From NCBI GenBank assembly GCA_016124615.1, contig WGNF01000006.1, positions 1 to 64,000 of the forward strand: a stretch of 64,000 bases of DNA, written 5' to 3'. Positions 55,301-62,818 of the stretch are shown here, in pieces; the stretch's first letter is position 1, and each line of letters begins with the position of its first letter. The notes below the pieces were generated by a model. That model searched no databases. It worked only from the letters and a program-made list of their open reading frames with translations, and was not told where the DNA came from. This DNA comes from Paracoccaceae bacterium. Its GTDB lineage: Bacteria; Pseudomonadota; Alphaproteobacteria; Rhodobacterales; Rhodobacteraceae. The position numbers were made by a program, and so were the translations under genes.

Positions 55301-55795
55301 GCCCCAACTGGCCTTCAGCATCAAGGGATAGCCGACCGCGTCGGCCATCTTGCGAACCTCGGCCATGTCATCGCCCAGAACCTCGGTCGCCGGGATCACC
55401 GGCACCCCGGCCTTGATCGCTACGCGCCGCGCGCTGGCCTTGTCGCCAAGCGCGCGCATGGTTTCGGCCTTCGGGCCGATGAAAGTCAGGCCCGCGGCGG
55501 CGACCGCCTCGACAAAATCAGGGTTTTCCGACAAGAGGCCATAGCCCGGATGGATCGCATCCGCGCCCGACATTTTGGCGACCCGGATGATCTCGGGGAT
55601 GCTCAGATAAGCCGCGACCGGGCCAAGACCCTCGCCGATCCGATAGGCTTCATCGGCCTTGAAGCGGTGCAGCGAAAGTTTGTCTTCCTCGGCATAAACG
55701 GCGACCGTCTTCTTGCCCAGTTCGTTCGCCGCCCGCATCACGCGGATGGCGATTTCGCCCCGGTTGGCAACAAGAATCTTGCGAAAGCCGGCCAT
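52352..55795 (-). CDS. pyc: Pyruvate carboxylase
   Basis: Pyruvate carboxylase makes oxaloacetate from pyruvate and bicarbonate with ATP and biotin. The 1147-residue product has a biotin carboxylase domain (about 1-455; KILVANRGEIAIRVMRAANE, ASWGGGGRGMRPI, YFIEVNPRVQVEHTVTEQVT) and a carboxyltransferase barrel (from about 530; LLTDTTMRDGHQSLLATRMR, IECWGGATFDVAYRFL, HFHTHDTSGIAGA with metal-binding His). A PC-specific domain comes next, then a biotinyl domain with biotin-lysine in EAMKMET (about Lys-1113). The single-chain form and length match alphaproteobacterial PYC. Confidence 0.97.
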   Translation of the reverse strand: MAGFRKILVANRGEIAIRVMRAANELGKKTVAVYAEEDKLSLHRFKADEAYRIGEGLGPVAAYLSIPEIIRVAKMSGADAIHPGYGLLSENPDFVEAVAAAGLTFIGPKAETMRALGDKASARRVAIKAGVPVIPATEVLGDDMAEVRKMADAVGYPLMLKASWGGGGRGMRPINGPDELADKVREGRREAEAAFGNGEGYLEKMILRARHVEVQLLGDAHGNLYHLYERDCTVQRRNQKVVERAPAPYLTEVQRAEVCALGLKIGNAVGYQNAGTVEFLMDMDDEKFYFIEVNPRVQVEHTVTEQVTGIDIVRAQILIAEGKTVAEATGVPDQSGVRLYGHALQCRVTTEDPQNNFIPDYGRINTYRSATGMGIRLDGGTAYSGSVITRYYDSLLVKVTAWAQTPEQAIARMDRALREFRIRGVSTNIAFVENLLKHPTFLNDTYTTKFIDTTPALFTFRKRRDRATKILTYIADITVNGHPETAGRAKPHAEARLPKAPAQSTQPLAYGTRNLLEQKGPQAVADWMAAQQKLLLTDTTMRDGHQSLLATRMRSIDMIQATPAYAATLPDLFSIECWGGATFDVAYRFLQECPWQRLRDIRERLPNVMTQMLLRASNGVGYTNYPDNVVQAFVKQAAKTGVDVFRVFDSLNWVENMRVAMDAVIEANKVCEGSICYTGDLLDPNRAKYDLKYYVSMGKDLRAAGAHVLGLKDMAGLLKPAAAKVLIKALKEEIGLPIHFHTHDTSGIAGATILAAADAGVDAVDAAMDAFSGGTSQPCLGSVVEALRNTPRDTGLDIGAIRRLSNYWEQVRGQYAAFESGLPAPASEVYLHEMPGGQFTNLKAQARSLGLEERWHEVAQTYADVNRMFGDIVKVTPSSKVVGDMALMMVAQNLTRAQVEDPAVEVAFPDSVVDMMRGNLGQPPGGWPAAIQAKVLKGEAPLADRPGKHLAPVDLEEVRAQVSKEMSGFKVDDEDLNGYLMYPKVFLDYMGRHRTYGPVRTLPTRTFFYGMEPGEEIAVEIDPGKTLEVRLQTVGETGDDGEVKVFFELNGQPRVIRVPNRLIKAQTAAKPKAQDGNPAQVGAPMPGVIASVGVTAGQKVAAGDLLLTIEAMKMETGIHADREAVVKTVLVHPGAQVDAKDLLVEFA

Positions 55796-56006
55796 GCGTT
55801 TCCCCCAAGGAATGGTCGATAGAACCCGACCACTTTAGGAGTGCTGCGGTGCAGCGCAAGAGGCTCCAATGCTGCGATGAAAGATTTGCGACGTGGCACG
55901 CAGTCCAGGCCGGGGCCGGAGGATCCGGGCAGGCCGGAAAAGAAAGATCGGAACAATGCGGGAACAATTCTTTAACTCGCGCGCAAGACGGGGTAGGTTG
56001 CCATCC
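55796..56006. promoter_or_regulatory. Divergent pyc/uvrD promoter region
   Basis: These 211 bases separate two divergent genes. No operator is evident. AAAGAAAGATCGGAACAATG at 55939-55958 is its most AT-rich part. Confidence 0.35.
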
Positions 56007-58370
56007 ATGAACAGCCCTGACGAACAGGACGCCTTCGAGGCCGCCGCGCATGTGCCGCTGTCGGCGCGCGCGATGGCCGCGCGCCCGGCGCCATACCTGG
56101 ACGACCTGAACCCCGCGCAGCGCGCGGCGGTCGAGGCGCTGGATGGCCCGGTGCTGATGCTGGCCGGGGCGGGGACCGGCAAGACCAAGGCGCTGACCGC
56201 CCGCATCGCGCATCTGCTGACCACGGGCCGGGCGCGGCCGAACGAGATCCTCGCCGTGACCTTCACCAACAAGGCCGCACGCGAGATGAAGGAGCGGGTG
56301 GGACGCCTCTTGGGCGCGGCGGTGGAGGGGATGCCGTGGATGGGCACCTTCCACTCGATTTCCGTCAAGATGCTGCGGCGGCATGCGGAACTGGTGGGGC
56401 TGAAATCGTCCTTCACCATCCTCGACACCGACGACCAGATCCGCCTGATGAAGCAGGTGATCGCAGCGGCGGACATCGACGAGAAGCGCTGGCCCGCGCG
56501 GCAGTTGGCGGGGCTGATCGACAGCTGGAAGAACCGCGCCTGGACGCCCGAGAAGGTGCCCGCGTCGGAAGCTTCGGCCTTCAACAACCGCGGCACCGAG
56601 CTTTACGCCGCCTATCAGGACCGGCTGCGCACCCTGAACGCCACCGATTTCGGCGACCTCCTCCTCCACATGGTCACGATCTTTCAGGCCCACCCGGATG
56701 TGCTGGCCACTTATCAGCGCTGGCTGCGCTACATTCTGGTGGACGAGTATCAGGATACCAACGTCGCCCAATACCTGTGGCTGCGCCTCTTGGCGCAACA
56801 GCACCGCAACATCTGCTGCGTGGGCGACGATGACCAGTCCATCTACGGCTGGCGCGGCGCCGAAGTGGGCAACATCCTGCGGTTCGAAAAGGATTTTCCG
56901 GGCGCGCAGGTGATCCGGCTGGAGCAGAACTACCGGTCGACCCCGCATATCCTGGGCGCGGCCTCGGGGGTGATTTCGGCCAATGCCGGGCGGCTGGGCA
57001 AGACATTGTGGACCGAAGAGCAAGAGGGCGAAAAGCTGCGCCTGATCGGCCATTGGGATGGCGAGGAAGAGGCGCGCTGGATCGGCGAAGAGGTCGAGCG
57101 ACTGTCGAAGGGCCCGCGCGGGGCAGAGCCGTTGAGCCTTGACGGCATGGCGATTCTGGTGCGCGCCAGCCACCAGATGCGCGCGTTCGAGGACCGGTTC
57201 CTGACCATCGGCCTGCCTTACCGCGTGATCGGCGGCCCGCGTTTCTATGAGCGTCTCGAAATTCGGGATGCGATGGCCTACTTCCGCCTCGCCGTGTCGC
57301 CCGACGACGATCTGGCGTTCGAGCGGGTGGTGAACACCCCCAAGCGCGGCTTGGGCGACAAGGCGCAGCAGACGATTCAGGTAACCGCCCGCCAGCATGG
57401 CACCACGCTGTTGGAGGGCGCGCGGATCCTGCTGGCCGAGGGCGGCATCACCGGCAAGGGCGCCGGGCAGTTGCGCGGCTTTCTGGACGGCATCGCCCGC
57501 TGGCACGCCATCACCCTGCGCGAAGGGCACAACCACATCGAACTGGCCGAGGCGATTCTGGAGGAGTCCGGCTACACCGCCATGTGGCAGCAGGACAAGA
57601 CACCCGAGGCGCCGGGGCGGCTGGAGAACCTCAAGGAACTGGTGAAGGCGCTGGAGCAGTTCGAGAACCTGCAGGGCTTCCTCGAGCACGTCGCCCTGAT
57701 CATGGACAACGACACCGAGGAGCAGGGCGCCAAGGTTTCCATCATGACGCTGCACGCGGCCAAGGGCCTCGAATTCCCCGCCGTGTTCCTGCCCGGCTGG
57801 GAGGATGGCCTGTTCCCCAGCCAGCGCAGCATGGACGAAAGCGGCCTGAAGGGGTTGGAGGAGGAACGGCGGCTGGCCTACGTCGGCATTACCCGGGCCG
57901 AGGAACTGTGCACGATCTCCTTCGCCGCCAACCGCCGGGTCTATGGCCAGTGGCAATCGGCGCTGCCCAGCCGGTTCATCGACGAACTGCCGGAAGAGCA
58001 TGTCGAGGTGCTGACGCCCCCCGGCCTTTACGGCGGCGGCTATGGCGCCGCGGCGCCGCGCGCCTCGAGCATCGAGGATCGGGCAGCGCGCGCGGATGTC
58101 TACAATTCGCCCGGCTGGAAGCGGTTGCAGGACCGTGCCGCCACCCGCCCGGTCAGCCAGCCGCGCGAAAGCCGCACCACGGTGATCGACCTCGACGCGG
58201 TTTCGGCCTTCACCACCGGCGACCGGGTGTTCCACCAGAAGTTCGGCTATGGCAGCGTCACCGGGATCGAAGGTGACAAGCTTGATGTGAACTTCGACAA
58301 GGCGGGGCCGAAAAAGATCGTCGCCCGCTTCGTGGTGCCCGCCGACCGCGCCGACGACATTCCCTTCTGA
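56007..58370 (+). CDS. UvrD/PcrA-type superfamily-1 DNA helicase
   Basis: This 3'-to-5' helicase (787 residues) acts in repair and replication-restart. Motifs in order: LNPAQRAAVEA, Walker A LMLAGAGTGKTKAL (54-60), TFTNKAAREMKERV, TFHSI, VDEYQDTN, GDDDQSIYGWRGAEVGN, LEQNYRSTPHIL, STMTLHAAKGLEFP-type motif (IMTLHAAKGLEFPAVFLP) and VGITRAEELCTISFA. The C-terminus ends in a Tudor-like unit (FHQKFGYGSVTGIEGDKLDV), as in PcrA. The ATG at 56007 gives a typical short N-terminus. Confidence 0.94.
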   Translation: MNSPDEQDAFEAAAHVPLSARAMAARPAPYLDDLNPAQRAAVEALDGPVLMLAGAGTGKTKALTARIAHLLTTGRARPNEILAVTFTNKAAREMKERVGRLLGAAVEGMPWMGTFHSISVKMLRRHAELVGLKSSFTILDTDDQIRLMKQVIAAADIDEKRWPARQLAGLIDSWKNRAWTPEKVPASEASAFNNRGTELYAAYQDRLRTLNATDFGDLLLHMVTIFQAHPDVLATYQRWLRYILVDEYQDTNVAQYLWLRLLAQQHRNICCVGDDDQSIYGWRGAEVGNILRFEKDFPGAQVIRLEQNYRSTPHILGAASGVISANAGRLGKTLWTEEQEGEKLRLIGHWDGEEEARWIGEEVERLSKGPRGAEPLSLDGMAILVRASHQMRAFEDRFLTIGLPYRVIGGPRFYERLEIRDAMAYFRLAVSPDDDLAFERVVNTPKRGLGDKAQQTIQVTARQHGTTLLEGARILLAEGGITGKGAGQLRGFLDGIARWHAITLREGHNHIELAEAILEESGYTAMWQQDKTPEAPGRLENLKELVKALEQFENLQGFLEHVALIMDNDTEEQGAKVSIMTLHAAKGLEFPAVFLPGWEDGLFPSQRSMDESGLKGLEEERRLAYVGITRAEELCTISFAANRRVYGQWQSALPSRFIDELPEEHVEVLTPPGLYGGGYGAAAPRASSIEDRAARADVYNSPGWKRLQDRAATRPVSQPRESRTTVIDLDAVSAFTTGDRVFHQKFGYGSVTGIEGDKLDVNFDKAGPKKIVARFVVPADRADDIPF

Positions 58371-58466
58371 CTCTGCCGTTTCTTTCTGGCGCAAATACTC
58401 CCCGCGCGGAGCGCACCCGGGGGCCCGGCTGGATGAGCCGCCACAGACTCGCGCTGAAATGAAAAC

Positions 58467-58534
58467 GGCGACGCCCAGGGAGGTGGGCGCCGCCGCGAGT
58501 CCCGATCAGCCCAGGGAGGAGGTTGGGCCTTTCG
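58467..58534 (-). ncRNA. CcsR-like unit 3
   Basis: The first hairpin (58503-58534) equals that of unit 2. The last (58467-58494) has a 10-bp stem with a G-U pair but a shortened loop motif, ACCUCCC instead of CCUCCUCCC. It may be weakening or serving as the terminal hairpin. Confidence 0.75.
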
Positions 58535-58566
58535 TTCCTGTCAGAGCCGAAGCTCTGGGTAGAAGC

Positions 58567-58642
58567 GGCGACGACGCTCAGGGAGGAGGAGGAGCGTCGC
58601 CGCCTTGTCACGATCAGCCCAGGGAGGAGGTTGGGCCTTTCG
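58567..58642 (-). ncRNA. CcsR-like unit 2
   Basis: The first hairpin (58611-58642) is the 32-nt segment identical to that of unit 3. The second (58572-58599) has an 8-bp CGACGCTC/GAGCGTCG stem and loop motif 58581-58592. It is spaced about 50 bases from unit 1. Confidence 0.8.
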
Positions 58643-58690
58643 CGTCTCGGCTGGGTCGAACCTTGCGGACCGGACCCGGGATAGAAAGGA

Positions 58691-58761
58691 CGGCGACATC
58701 AGGGAGGAGGAGGATGTCGCCGCCAGATTAGGAAGACCCAGGGAGGAGGAGAGGGCCTTCC
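58691..58761 (-). ncRNA. CcsR-like unit 1
   Basis: The first hairpin (58731-58761) has a 9-bp stem with one G-U pair. The second (58692-58721) has a perfect GGCGACATC/GATGTCGCC stem. Both loops present CCUCCUCCC. It lies 11 bases after the DUF1127 stop and is probably cut from the shared transcript. Confidence 0.8.
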
Positions 58762-58772
58762 AAACCGAATTC

Positions 58773-58988
58773 TTACTTGCCGTTCGCGGCCTCAAGGGCC
58801 ACACGGGCGATCATCGACCGATGGATGCCGAGGTCGGAAAGTTCGCGATCCGACAGCACGCTCAGTTCTTCCACGGTCCGGCGATAGACCCGGCGGCGCG
58901 CGGCGCCTTCGCTGTAGACGCGAACCAAGGCGTTGACGCGGTCACGAAGGCCGAAGCCGGCGGCGCGGGTGGTGGTCAGGTAAGCCAT
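58773..58988 (-). CDS. DUF1127 small protein, CcaF1-like
   Basis: This 71-residue basic protein has the DUF1127 core in its C-terminal half (RRTVEELSVLSDRELSDLGI, HRSMIAR). The ATG at 58988 is preceded by GAGG at 9 bases and gives the usual MAYLTTTRAA start; an in-frame ATG at 59006 is possible. In Rhodobacter sphaeroides the corresponding protein (CcaF1, RSP_6037) is co-transcribed with CcsR RNAs and binds RNA, influencing their maturation. The same role is expected here. Confidence 0.88.
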   Translation of the reverse strand: MAYLTTTRAAGFGLRDRVNALVRVYSEGAARRRVYRRTVEELSVLSDRELSDLGIHRSMIARVALEAANGK

Positions 58989-59076
58989 TTCATCTGCCTC
59001 AGTCATTTCCGCTACGGACGCTGTCCGTTTGCTGTTGTCGCTAACATACGCCAATGCTGCACCTGCACAATGGACC

Positions 59077-59103
59077 AAATGGTCAACGCTGCCATGCAGC
59101 AAG
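59077..59103 (-). promoter_or_regulatory. Candidate RpoH-type promoter of the DUF1127-CcsR operon
   Basis: On the minus strand CTTGCT and CCATTT are separated by 15 bases, close to the heat-shock sigma pattern CTTGAA-N(12-16)-CCATNT. It lies about 90-115 bases before the DUF1127 start. The ccsR operon of Rhodobacter is driven by RpoHI/RpoHII, which fits. No transcript data are available. Confidence 0.45.
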
Positions 59104-59239
59104 TGCATAACCCTTGCTGACCTATTAAGTGGCGCGAATTCAGGGCATTGCCCAATCCTTGATCAACTGGTCAACCGGGCCTTGCGCTCCGCCCAAAACA
59201 CGACATGGTAAGCCGCCGAACTGAGCGAAGGAGGATGCC

Positions 59240-60322
59240 ATGTCTGTGACGCGCGAGGCCGTTCTGGCCGAATTGAAGCGTCTGGCGCTGCCGGGCGGGG
59301 GTGATCTGGTGTCGCGTGACATGGTGCGGGCGCTGATGATCGAGGGTGGCGCGGTGCGATTCGTCATCGAAGCGCCCGATCCGGAAACCGCGCGCAAGCT
59401 GGACCCGATCGCGAAGGCGGCCGAGGATCTGGTGCGCCGTATGCCGGGCGTCACGGCGGCCAGCGTGATTCTGACGGCGCATGGCCCGGCCCCGAAGGCG
59501 CCGAACCAGGCGCCGCCGCAACTGAAGATCGGTGGCCATCCGACGCCGCAAGAGGGCGGGCCGCAGCGTGTGACCGGGGTGGACCGCATCCTTGCCATCG
59601 CCTCGGGCAAGGGCGGGGTGGGCAAGTCCACGGTGTCGTCCAACCTCGCGGTGGCGCTGGCGCGGCAAGGCCGCCGCGTGGGGCTGCTGGATGCCGATAT
59701 CTACGGCCCCTCGCAACCGCGCATGATGGGCGTGAAGACGCGGCCCGAGGCGCCCGATGGCAAGACCATCATCCCGCCGGTCGCGCATGGGGTCACCATG
59801 ATGTCGCTTGGCCTTCTGTTGAAAGAGGATCAGGCGGTGATCTGGCGCGGCCCGATGCTGATGGGCGCGCTGCAACAACTGCTGACGCAGGTCGCCTGGG
59901 GCAAGCTGGATGTGCTGATCATCGACCTGCCGCCCGGCACCGGCGACGTGCAACTGACTTTGGGCCAGCGCACACAGGTGACCGGGGCGATCATCGTATC
60001 GACCCCGCAGGATGTCGCGCTTCTGGATGCCCGCAAGGCGATCAACATGTTCCAGACGCTGAAGACGCCGATCCTCGGGCTGATCGAGAACATGTCGTCT
60101 TACGTCTGTCCGAACTGCGGACATGAAGAGCATATCTTCGGCCACGGCGGTGTCGCCGCCGAGGCGAAGAAGCTTGGCGTGCCGCTTCTGGGGGAGATTC
60201 CGTTGAACCTTGAGGTGCGTGTTGCGGGCGATGCGGGCATTCCGATCGCGACCGGCGACGGGCCGATCGCCGACGCCTATGCCAAAATCGCCCAGCGGCT
60301 GATTTCCGGCGGCATGGGCTGA
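59240..60322 (+). CDS. mrp: Mrp/ApbC iron-sulfur cluster carrier ATPase
   Basis: The product (360 residues) is a P-loop ATPase that carries iron-sulfur clusters to target proteins. It has an N-terminal MIP18-like domain (1-80), the deviant Walker A IASGKGGVGKSTVSSNLA (122-131), LLDADIYGPSQPRMMG, VLIIDLPPGTGDVQLTL, and the cluster-binding CPNCGHEEHIFG cysteines. AAGGAGG precedes the start. It is a single gene ended by a strong terminator. Confidence 0.95.
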   Translation: MSVTREAVLAELKRLALPGGGDLVSRDMVRALMIEGGAVRFVIEAPDPETARKLDPIAKAAEDLVRRMPGVTAASVILTAHGPAPKAPNQAPPQLKIGGHPTPQEGGPQRVTGVDRILAIASGKGGVGKSTVSSNLAVALARQGRRVGLLDADIYGPSQPRMMGVKTRPEAPDGKTIIPPVAHGVTMMSLGLLLKEDQAVIWRGPMLMGALQQLLTQVAWGKLDVLIIDLPPGTGDVQLTLGQRTQVTGAIIVSTPQDVALLDARKAINMFQTLKTPILGLIENMSSYVCPNCGHEEHIFGHGGVAAEAKKLGVPLLGEIPLNLEVRVAGDAGIPIATGDGPIADAYAKIAQRLISGGMG

Positions 60323-60352
60323 GCGTCTTCGGACCACCACGCGCGATTTTGC

Positions 60353-60383
60353 CAAAAGCCACCCGCCCGCCGGGTGGCTTTTG
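60353..60383 (+). terminator. Intrinsic terminator of mrp
   Basis: A 12-bp perfect stem CAAAAGCCACCC/GGGTGGCTTTTG with a 7-base loop ends in CTTTTG, 30 bases after the mrp stop. It may act on both strands. Confidence 0.85.
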
Positions 60384-60919
60384 CGTTGACGGGCGAATCA
60401 CCCGGCCGTGACGCCCGGTGAGTCGCCCCCGGCGGGCCCGGATTGTCATGATTTCCCGGTCGGGCGGCGGATCGGGCCAAAATCCCGGATTTTCATCCCA
60501 CCGGCGGCTTCGGCCCCCGTTCCCCAAATCTAGTCTCTATAGCCTCGCGCGCCGCTAGGTGTTGATCCGGCGACCACAACCCCTTGCCGTCGCGCCGGGC
60601 CGGGGACAAGAATTGGTATAAAGTGGGATGGATTTCCGTTGTCAGGCATGAATTTCCATGTCATCAAGATACTCAGATGCAGACGGGCAGAACAGGGGCA
60701 CCAAGACCCCAAGCGTGAGGCAGGTTCATACAGGCCCCCATACATCGACATGAGAGATCCGGCGCGCGAGCGAGCAGACACTCCCCCAAGTGGCGCGCGT
60801 AGCCGGGCATACCCAGCGATGGGACGAGGGCGGCGGTTTGGGCAATGGCAGCAGCTCAGCCGCCGTTTTCCATTCCGGAGCCGGCAAACGGGACAGACGG
60901 TGGCAAGGAGCGCGGTCGC
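60384..60919 (+). other. Long leader region upstream of mraZ
   Basis: These 536 bases contain no credible gene. AATTGGTATAAAGTGGGATG (60611-60630) is a likely promoter area with a TATAAA box and a GTGGG, the half-site MraZ proteins bind, but I do not see the usual repeated boxes. GGCGGC (60829-60834) and GCCGCC (60859-60864) followed by GTTTTC form a terminator-like hairpin 50 bases before mraZ, a possible attenuator. I looked for an RNase P or SRP RNA and did not find their conserved cores. Confidence 0.4.
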
Positions 60920-61426
60920 GTGACGCGCAGGTTCGTAGGAACAAATACCGGAAAGGTGGACCCGAAAGGCAGGGTCTCGATTCCGTCGAAGTTCCGCAAG
61001 GTTCTGGAAGCGGGCGATCCCGATTTCCCGTCCACCGGCAAGGCCATCCTGTGCATCGCCCACGGCCATCCCGACCGCCCCTATCTTGAAGGTTTCTCGG
61101 TGCAGTCGCTGGACGATCTGCACAACCGGATCGACACGCTGCCGTCGAACCATCCGCACAAGCACATGCTGGTTGACCTTTACTATTCCCGCGTCGACGA
61201 TCTTTCCGTCGATGATGCAGGCCGGATCGTGCTGCCGCAGGACAAGCGCGACATGATCGGGCTGGGCGATGATGCGCTGTTCGCGGGCAAGGGCAACCGC
61301 TTTGAAATCTGGCCGCCCACCCTCTATCGCCTGCGCCGGGCCGACAAGACAGATGCGTTCCTGGCCGCGCAGGGCGAGGATTTTGACCCGCTCGACGTGA
61401 TCGACGCGCCCGCCGGGGGGCTTTGA
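60920..61426 (+). CDS. mraZ: MraZ, regulator of the division and cell wall cluster
   Basis: MraZ (168 residues) is an AbrB-like transcription factor that controls its own operon. Two related halves are visible: [17 protein letters not shown] and [20 protein letters not shown], the DxxGR motifs. The GTG at 60920 lies 9 bases after AAGGAG, better than the ATG at 60845. Its stop overlaps the rsmH start by one base (TGATG). Confidence 0.94.
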   Translation: MTRRFVGTNTGKVDPKGRVSIPSKFRKVLEAGDPDFPSTGKAILCIAHGHPDRPYLEGFSVQSLDDLHNRIDTLPSNHPHKHMLVDLYYSRVDDLSVDDAGRIVLPQDKRDMIGLGDDALFAGKGNRFEIWPPTLYRLRRADKTDAFLAAQGEDFDPLDVIDAPAGGL

Positions 61427-62430
61427 TGGCCGCCGCGGCGCATCCGATCGCCCCCTCTGCCCCGCATGTTCCGGTTCTGCTTGGCCCCTTGCTGGCGGTC
61501 GTGGCGCCGGTGTCGGGGGTCTGGCTTGATGGCACGTTCGGCGCGGGCGGCTATGCGCGCGGGCTGCTGGAGGCGGGCGCCACCACGGTGATCGGGGTCG
61601 ACCGCGACCCGCTGGCCTTCGAGATGGCGGCCGACTGGGCCGGGGCCTATGGCGACCGGCTGCGGCTGGTCGCGGGCACGTTTTCCAACCTCGACACGCT
61701 GGCGGGCGAGCCGCTGGATGGCGTCGTGCTCGATCTTGGCGTCTCGTCGATGCAACTCGACCGGCCCGAGCGCGGCTTTTCCTTTCTGCGCGACGGCCCG
61801 CTGGACATGCGGATGAGCCAGTCCGGCCCGACCGCCGCCGATCTGGTCAATGGCGCGTCAGAAACGCTGCTGGCCGATATCCTTTACCACTACGGCGAGG
61901 AACGCGCCTCGCGCCGCATCGCGCGCGCCATCGGTGCGGCGCGCAAGGTCGCGCCCATTGTCAGCACGCTGCAACTGGCGGAACTGGTCGCAGGCTGCCT
62001 GCCGCGGCCCAAGCCAGGCCAGAGCCACCCCGCCACCCGCAGCTTTCAGGCGATCCGCATCGCCGTGAATGCCGAGTTTGACGAGCTGGTGAACGGGCTT
62101 GAAGCGGCGGAACGTGCGCTGAAGCCGGGCGGGCGGCTGGCGGTGGTCACCTTCCACTCGCTGGAGGACCGCATCGTCAAGCGGTTCCTGCAACTTCGTT
62201 CCGGGCGCGAGGCGAATGCCAACCGCTATGCGCCGGAAAAGCCGGTGACCGATGCGCCGTTCCGCCTGCTGACGCGTCAGGCGGTGGCGCCGGATGATGA
62301 AGAGATGGCGGCGAACCCGCGCGCAAGATCGGCCAAGCTGCGTGCCGCCGCGCGGACCGACGCCCCCGCCGGTCCGGTGGACCGCTCGACGATCGGCCTG
62401 CCCATGCTCGATGCGAAAGGACGGCCCTGA
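61426..62430 (+). CDS. rsmH: 16S rRNA (cytosine-1402-N4) methyltransferase RsmH
   Basis: RsmH (334 residues) methylates C1402 in the ribosomal P site with S-adenosylmethionine. Landmarks: [86 protein letters not shown] and [16 protein letters not shown]. The ATG is coupled to the mraZ stop. Length is normal. Confidence 0.96.
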   Translation: MAAAAHPIAPSAPHVPVLLGPLLAVVAPVSGVWLDGTFGAGGYARGLLEAGATTVIGVDRDPLAFEMAADWAGAYGDRLRLVAGTFSNLDTLAGEPLDGVVLDLGVSSMQLDRPERGFSFLRDGPLDMRMSQSGPTAADLVNGASETLLADILYHYGEERASRRIARAIGAARKVAPIVSTLQLAELVAGCLPRPKPGQSHPATRSFQAIRIAVNAEFDELVNGLEAAERALKPGGRLAVVTFHSLEDRIVKRFLQLRSGREANANRYAPEKPVTDAPFRLLTRQAVAPDDEEMAANPRARSAKLRAAARTDAPAGPVDRSTIGLPMLDAKGRP

Positions 62431-62431
62431 G

Positions 62432-62818
62432 ATGCGCCCGCTGCTTTATGTCCTGTCTGCCGTGGCCGTGATGGGCCTCGCGTTCTGGGCCTACCGGCAG
62501 AACTACGCCACGCAGGACTCGCTCAAAGAGGTCGCGCGCCTTCAACGCGAGATCGGGGCGCTGCACGAGGCGCTGGGGATGCAACAGGCCGAATGGGCCT
62601 ATGAAAACCGGCCCGCGCGCCTGCGCGAACTGACGCTGCTGAACTTCGACAAGCTCAACCTGCTGCCAATGACGCCAGAGCAGTTCGGCGCAGTCGGCGA
62701 GGTGGCCATGCCGCAGCCGGTGGCGGCGTCCGCGCCGATGCAGATCACCCAGCCGGTCGAAACCGCAGCAACGCTGAAGCCGAAACCGAAGCCCGCGCAG
62801 AAGGGGACCACGCCATGA
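62432..62818 (+). CDS. ftsL: Cell division protein FtsL
   Basis: FtsL (128 residues) has one membrane segment (about 3-24, LLYVLSAVAVMGLAFWAYRQ) and a periplasmic coiled coil (SLKEVARLQREIGALHEALG), then a short Pro/Lys-rich tail. The tail after the conserved AEWAYENRPARLREL is longer than in enteric FtsL. The start is 2 bases after rsmH and the stop overlaps ftsI by 4 bases. Confidence 0.88.
   Translation: MRPLLYVLSAVAVMGLAFWAYRQNYATQDSLKEVARLQREIGALHEALGMQQAEWAYENRPARLRELTLLNFDKLNLLPMTPEQFGAVGEVAMPQPVAASAPMQITQPVETAATLKPKPKPAQKGTTP

Larger units (their letters stand above)
58467..58761 (-). ncRNA. CcsR-like sRNA array: six hairpins with CCUCCUCCC loops
   Basis: Downstream of the DUF1127 gene the minus strand would be transcribed into six stem-loops, each exposing the anti-Shine-Dalgarno-type loop CCUCCUCCC or a close variant. 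Loop motifs are at 58741-58750, 58702-58713, 58622-58630, 58581-58592, 58514-58522 and 58478-58483. They group into three two-hairpin units (58691-58761, 58567-58642, 58467-58534). A 32-nt hairpin segment is identical in two units (58503-58534 and 58611-58642). In two stems an A/C mismatch on the plus strand becomes a G-U pair on the minus strand, which supports minus-strand RNA. This layout is known for CcsR1-4 of Rhodobacter sphaeroides. Confidence 0.88.

Noticed and set aside
55650..58394. A 914-codon open frame on the minus strand opposite the helicase gene
   Set aside because: It lies antisense to a complete UvrD/PcrA gene, has Gln/His/Arg-rich composition typical of a mirrored GC-rich frame, and no family motif. 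Part of it also runs over the pyc start.
58467..58761. Repeated GGGAGGAGG on the plus strand as an array of ribosome binding sites or a CRISPR-like repeat
   Set aside because: No start codons follow the motifs and the repeats are not evenly spaced with unique spacers. Each motif sits in a hairpin loop, and G-U pairs favour the minus strand, which gives CcsR-like RNAs instead.
60384..60919. RNase P RNA, SRP RNA or a small protein gene upstream of mraZ
   Set aside because: The conserved GAGGAAAGTCC-type core of RNase P RNA and the SRP tetraloop region are absent. The small open frames lack a ribosome site and motifs.
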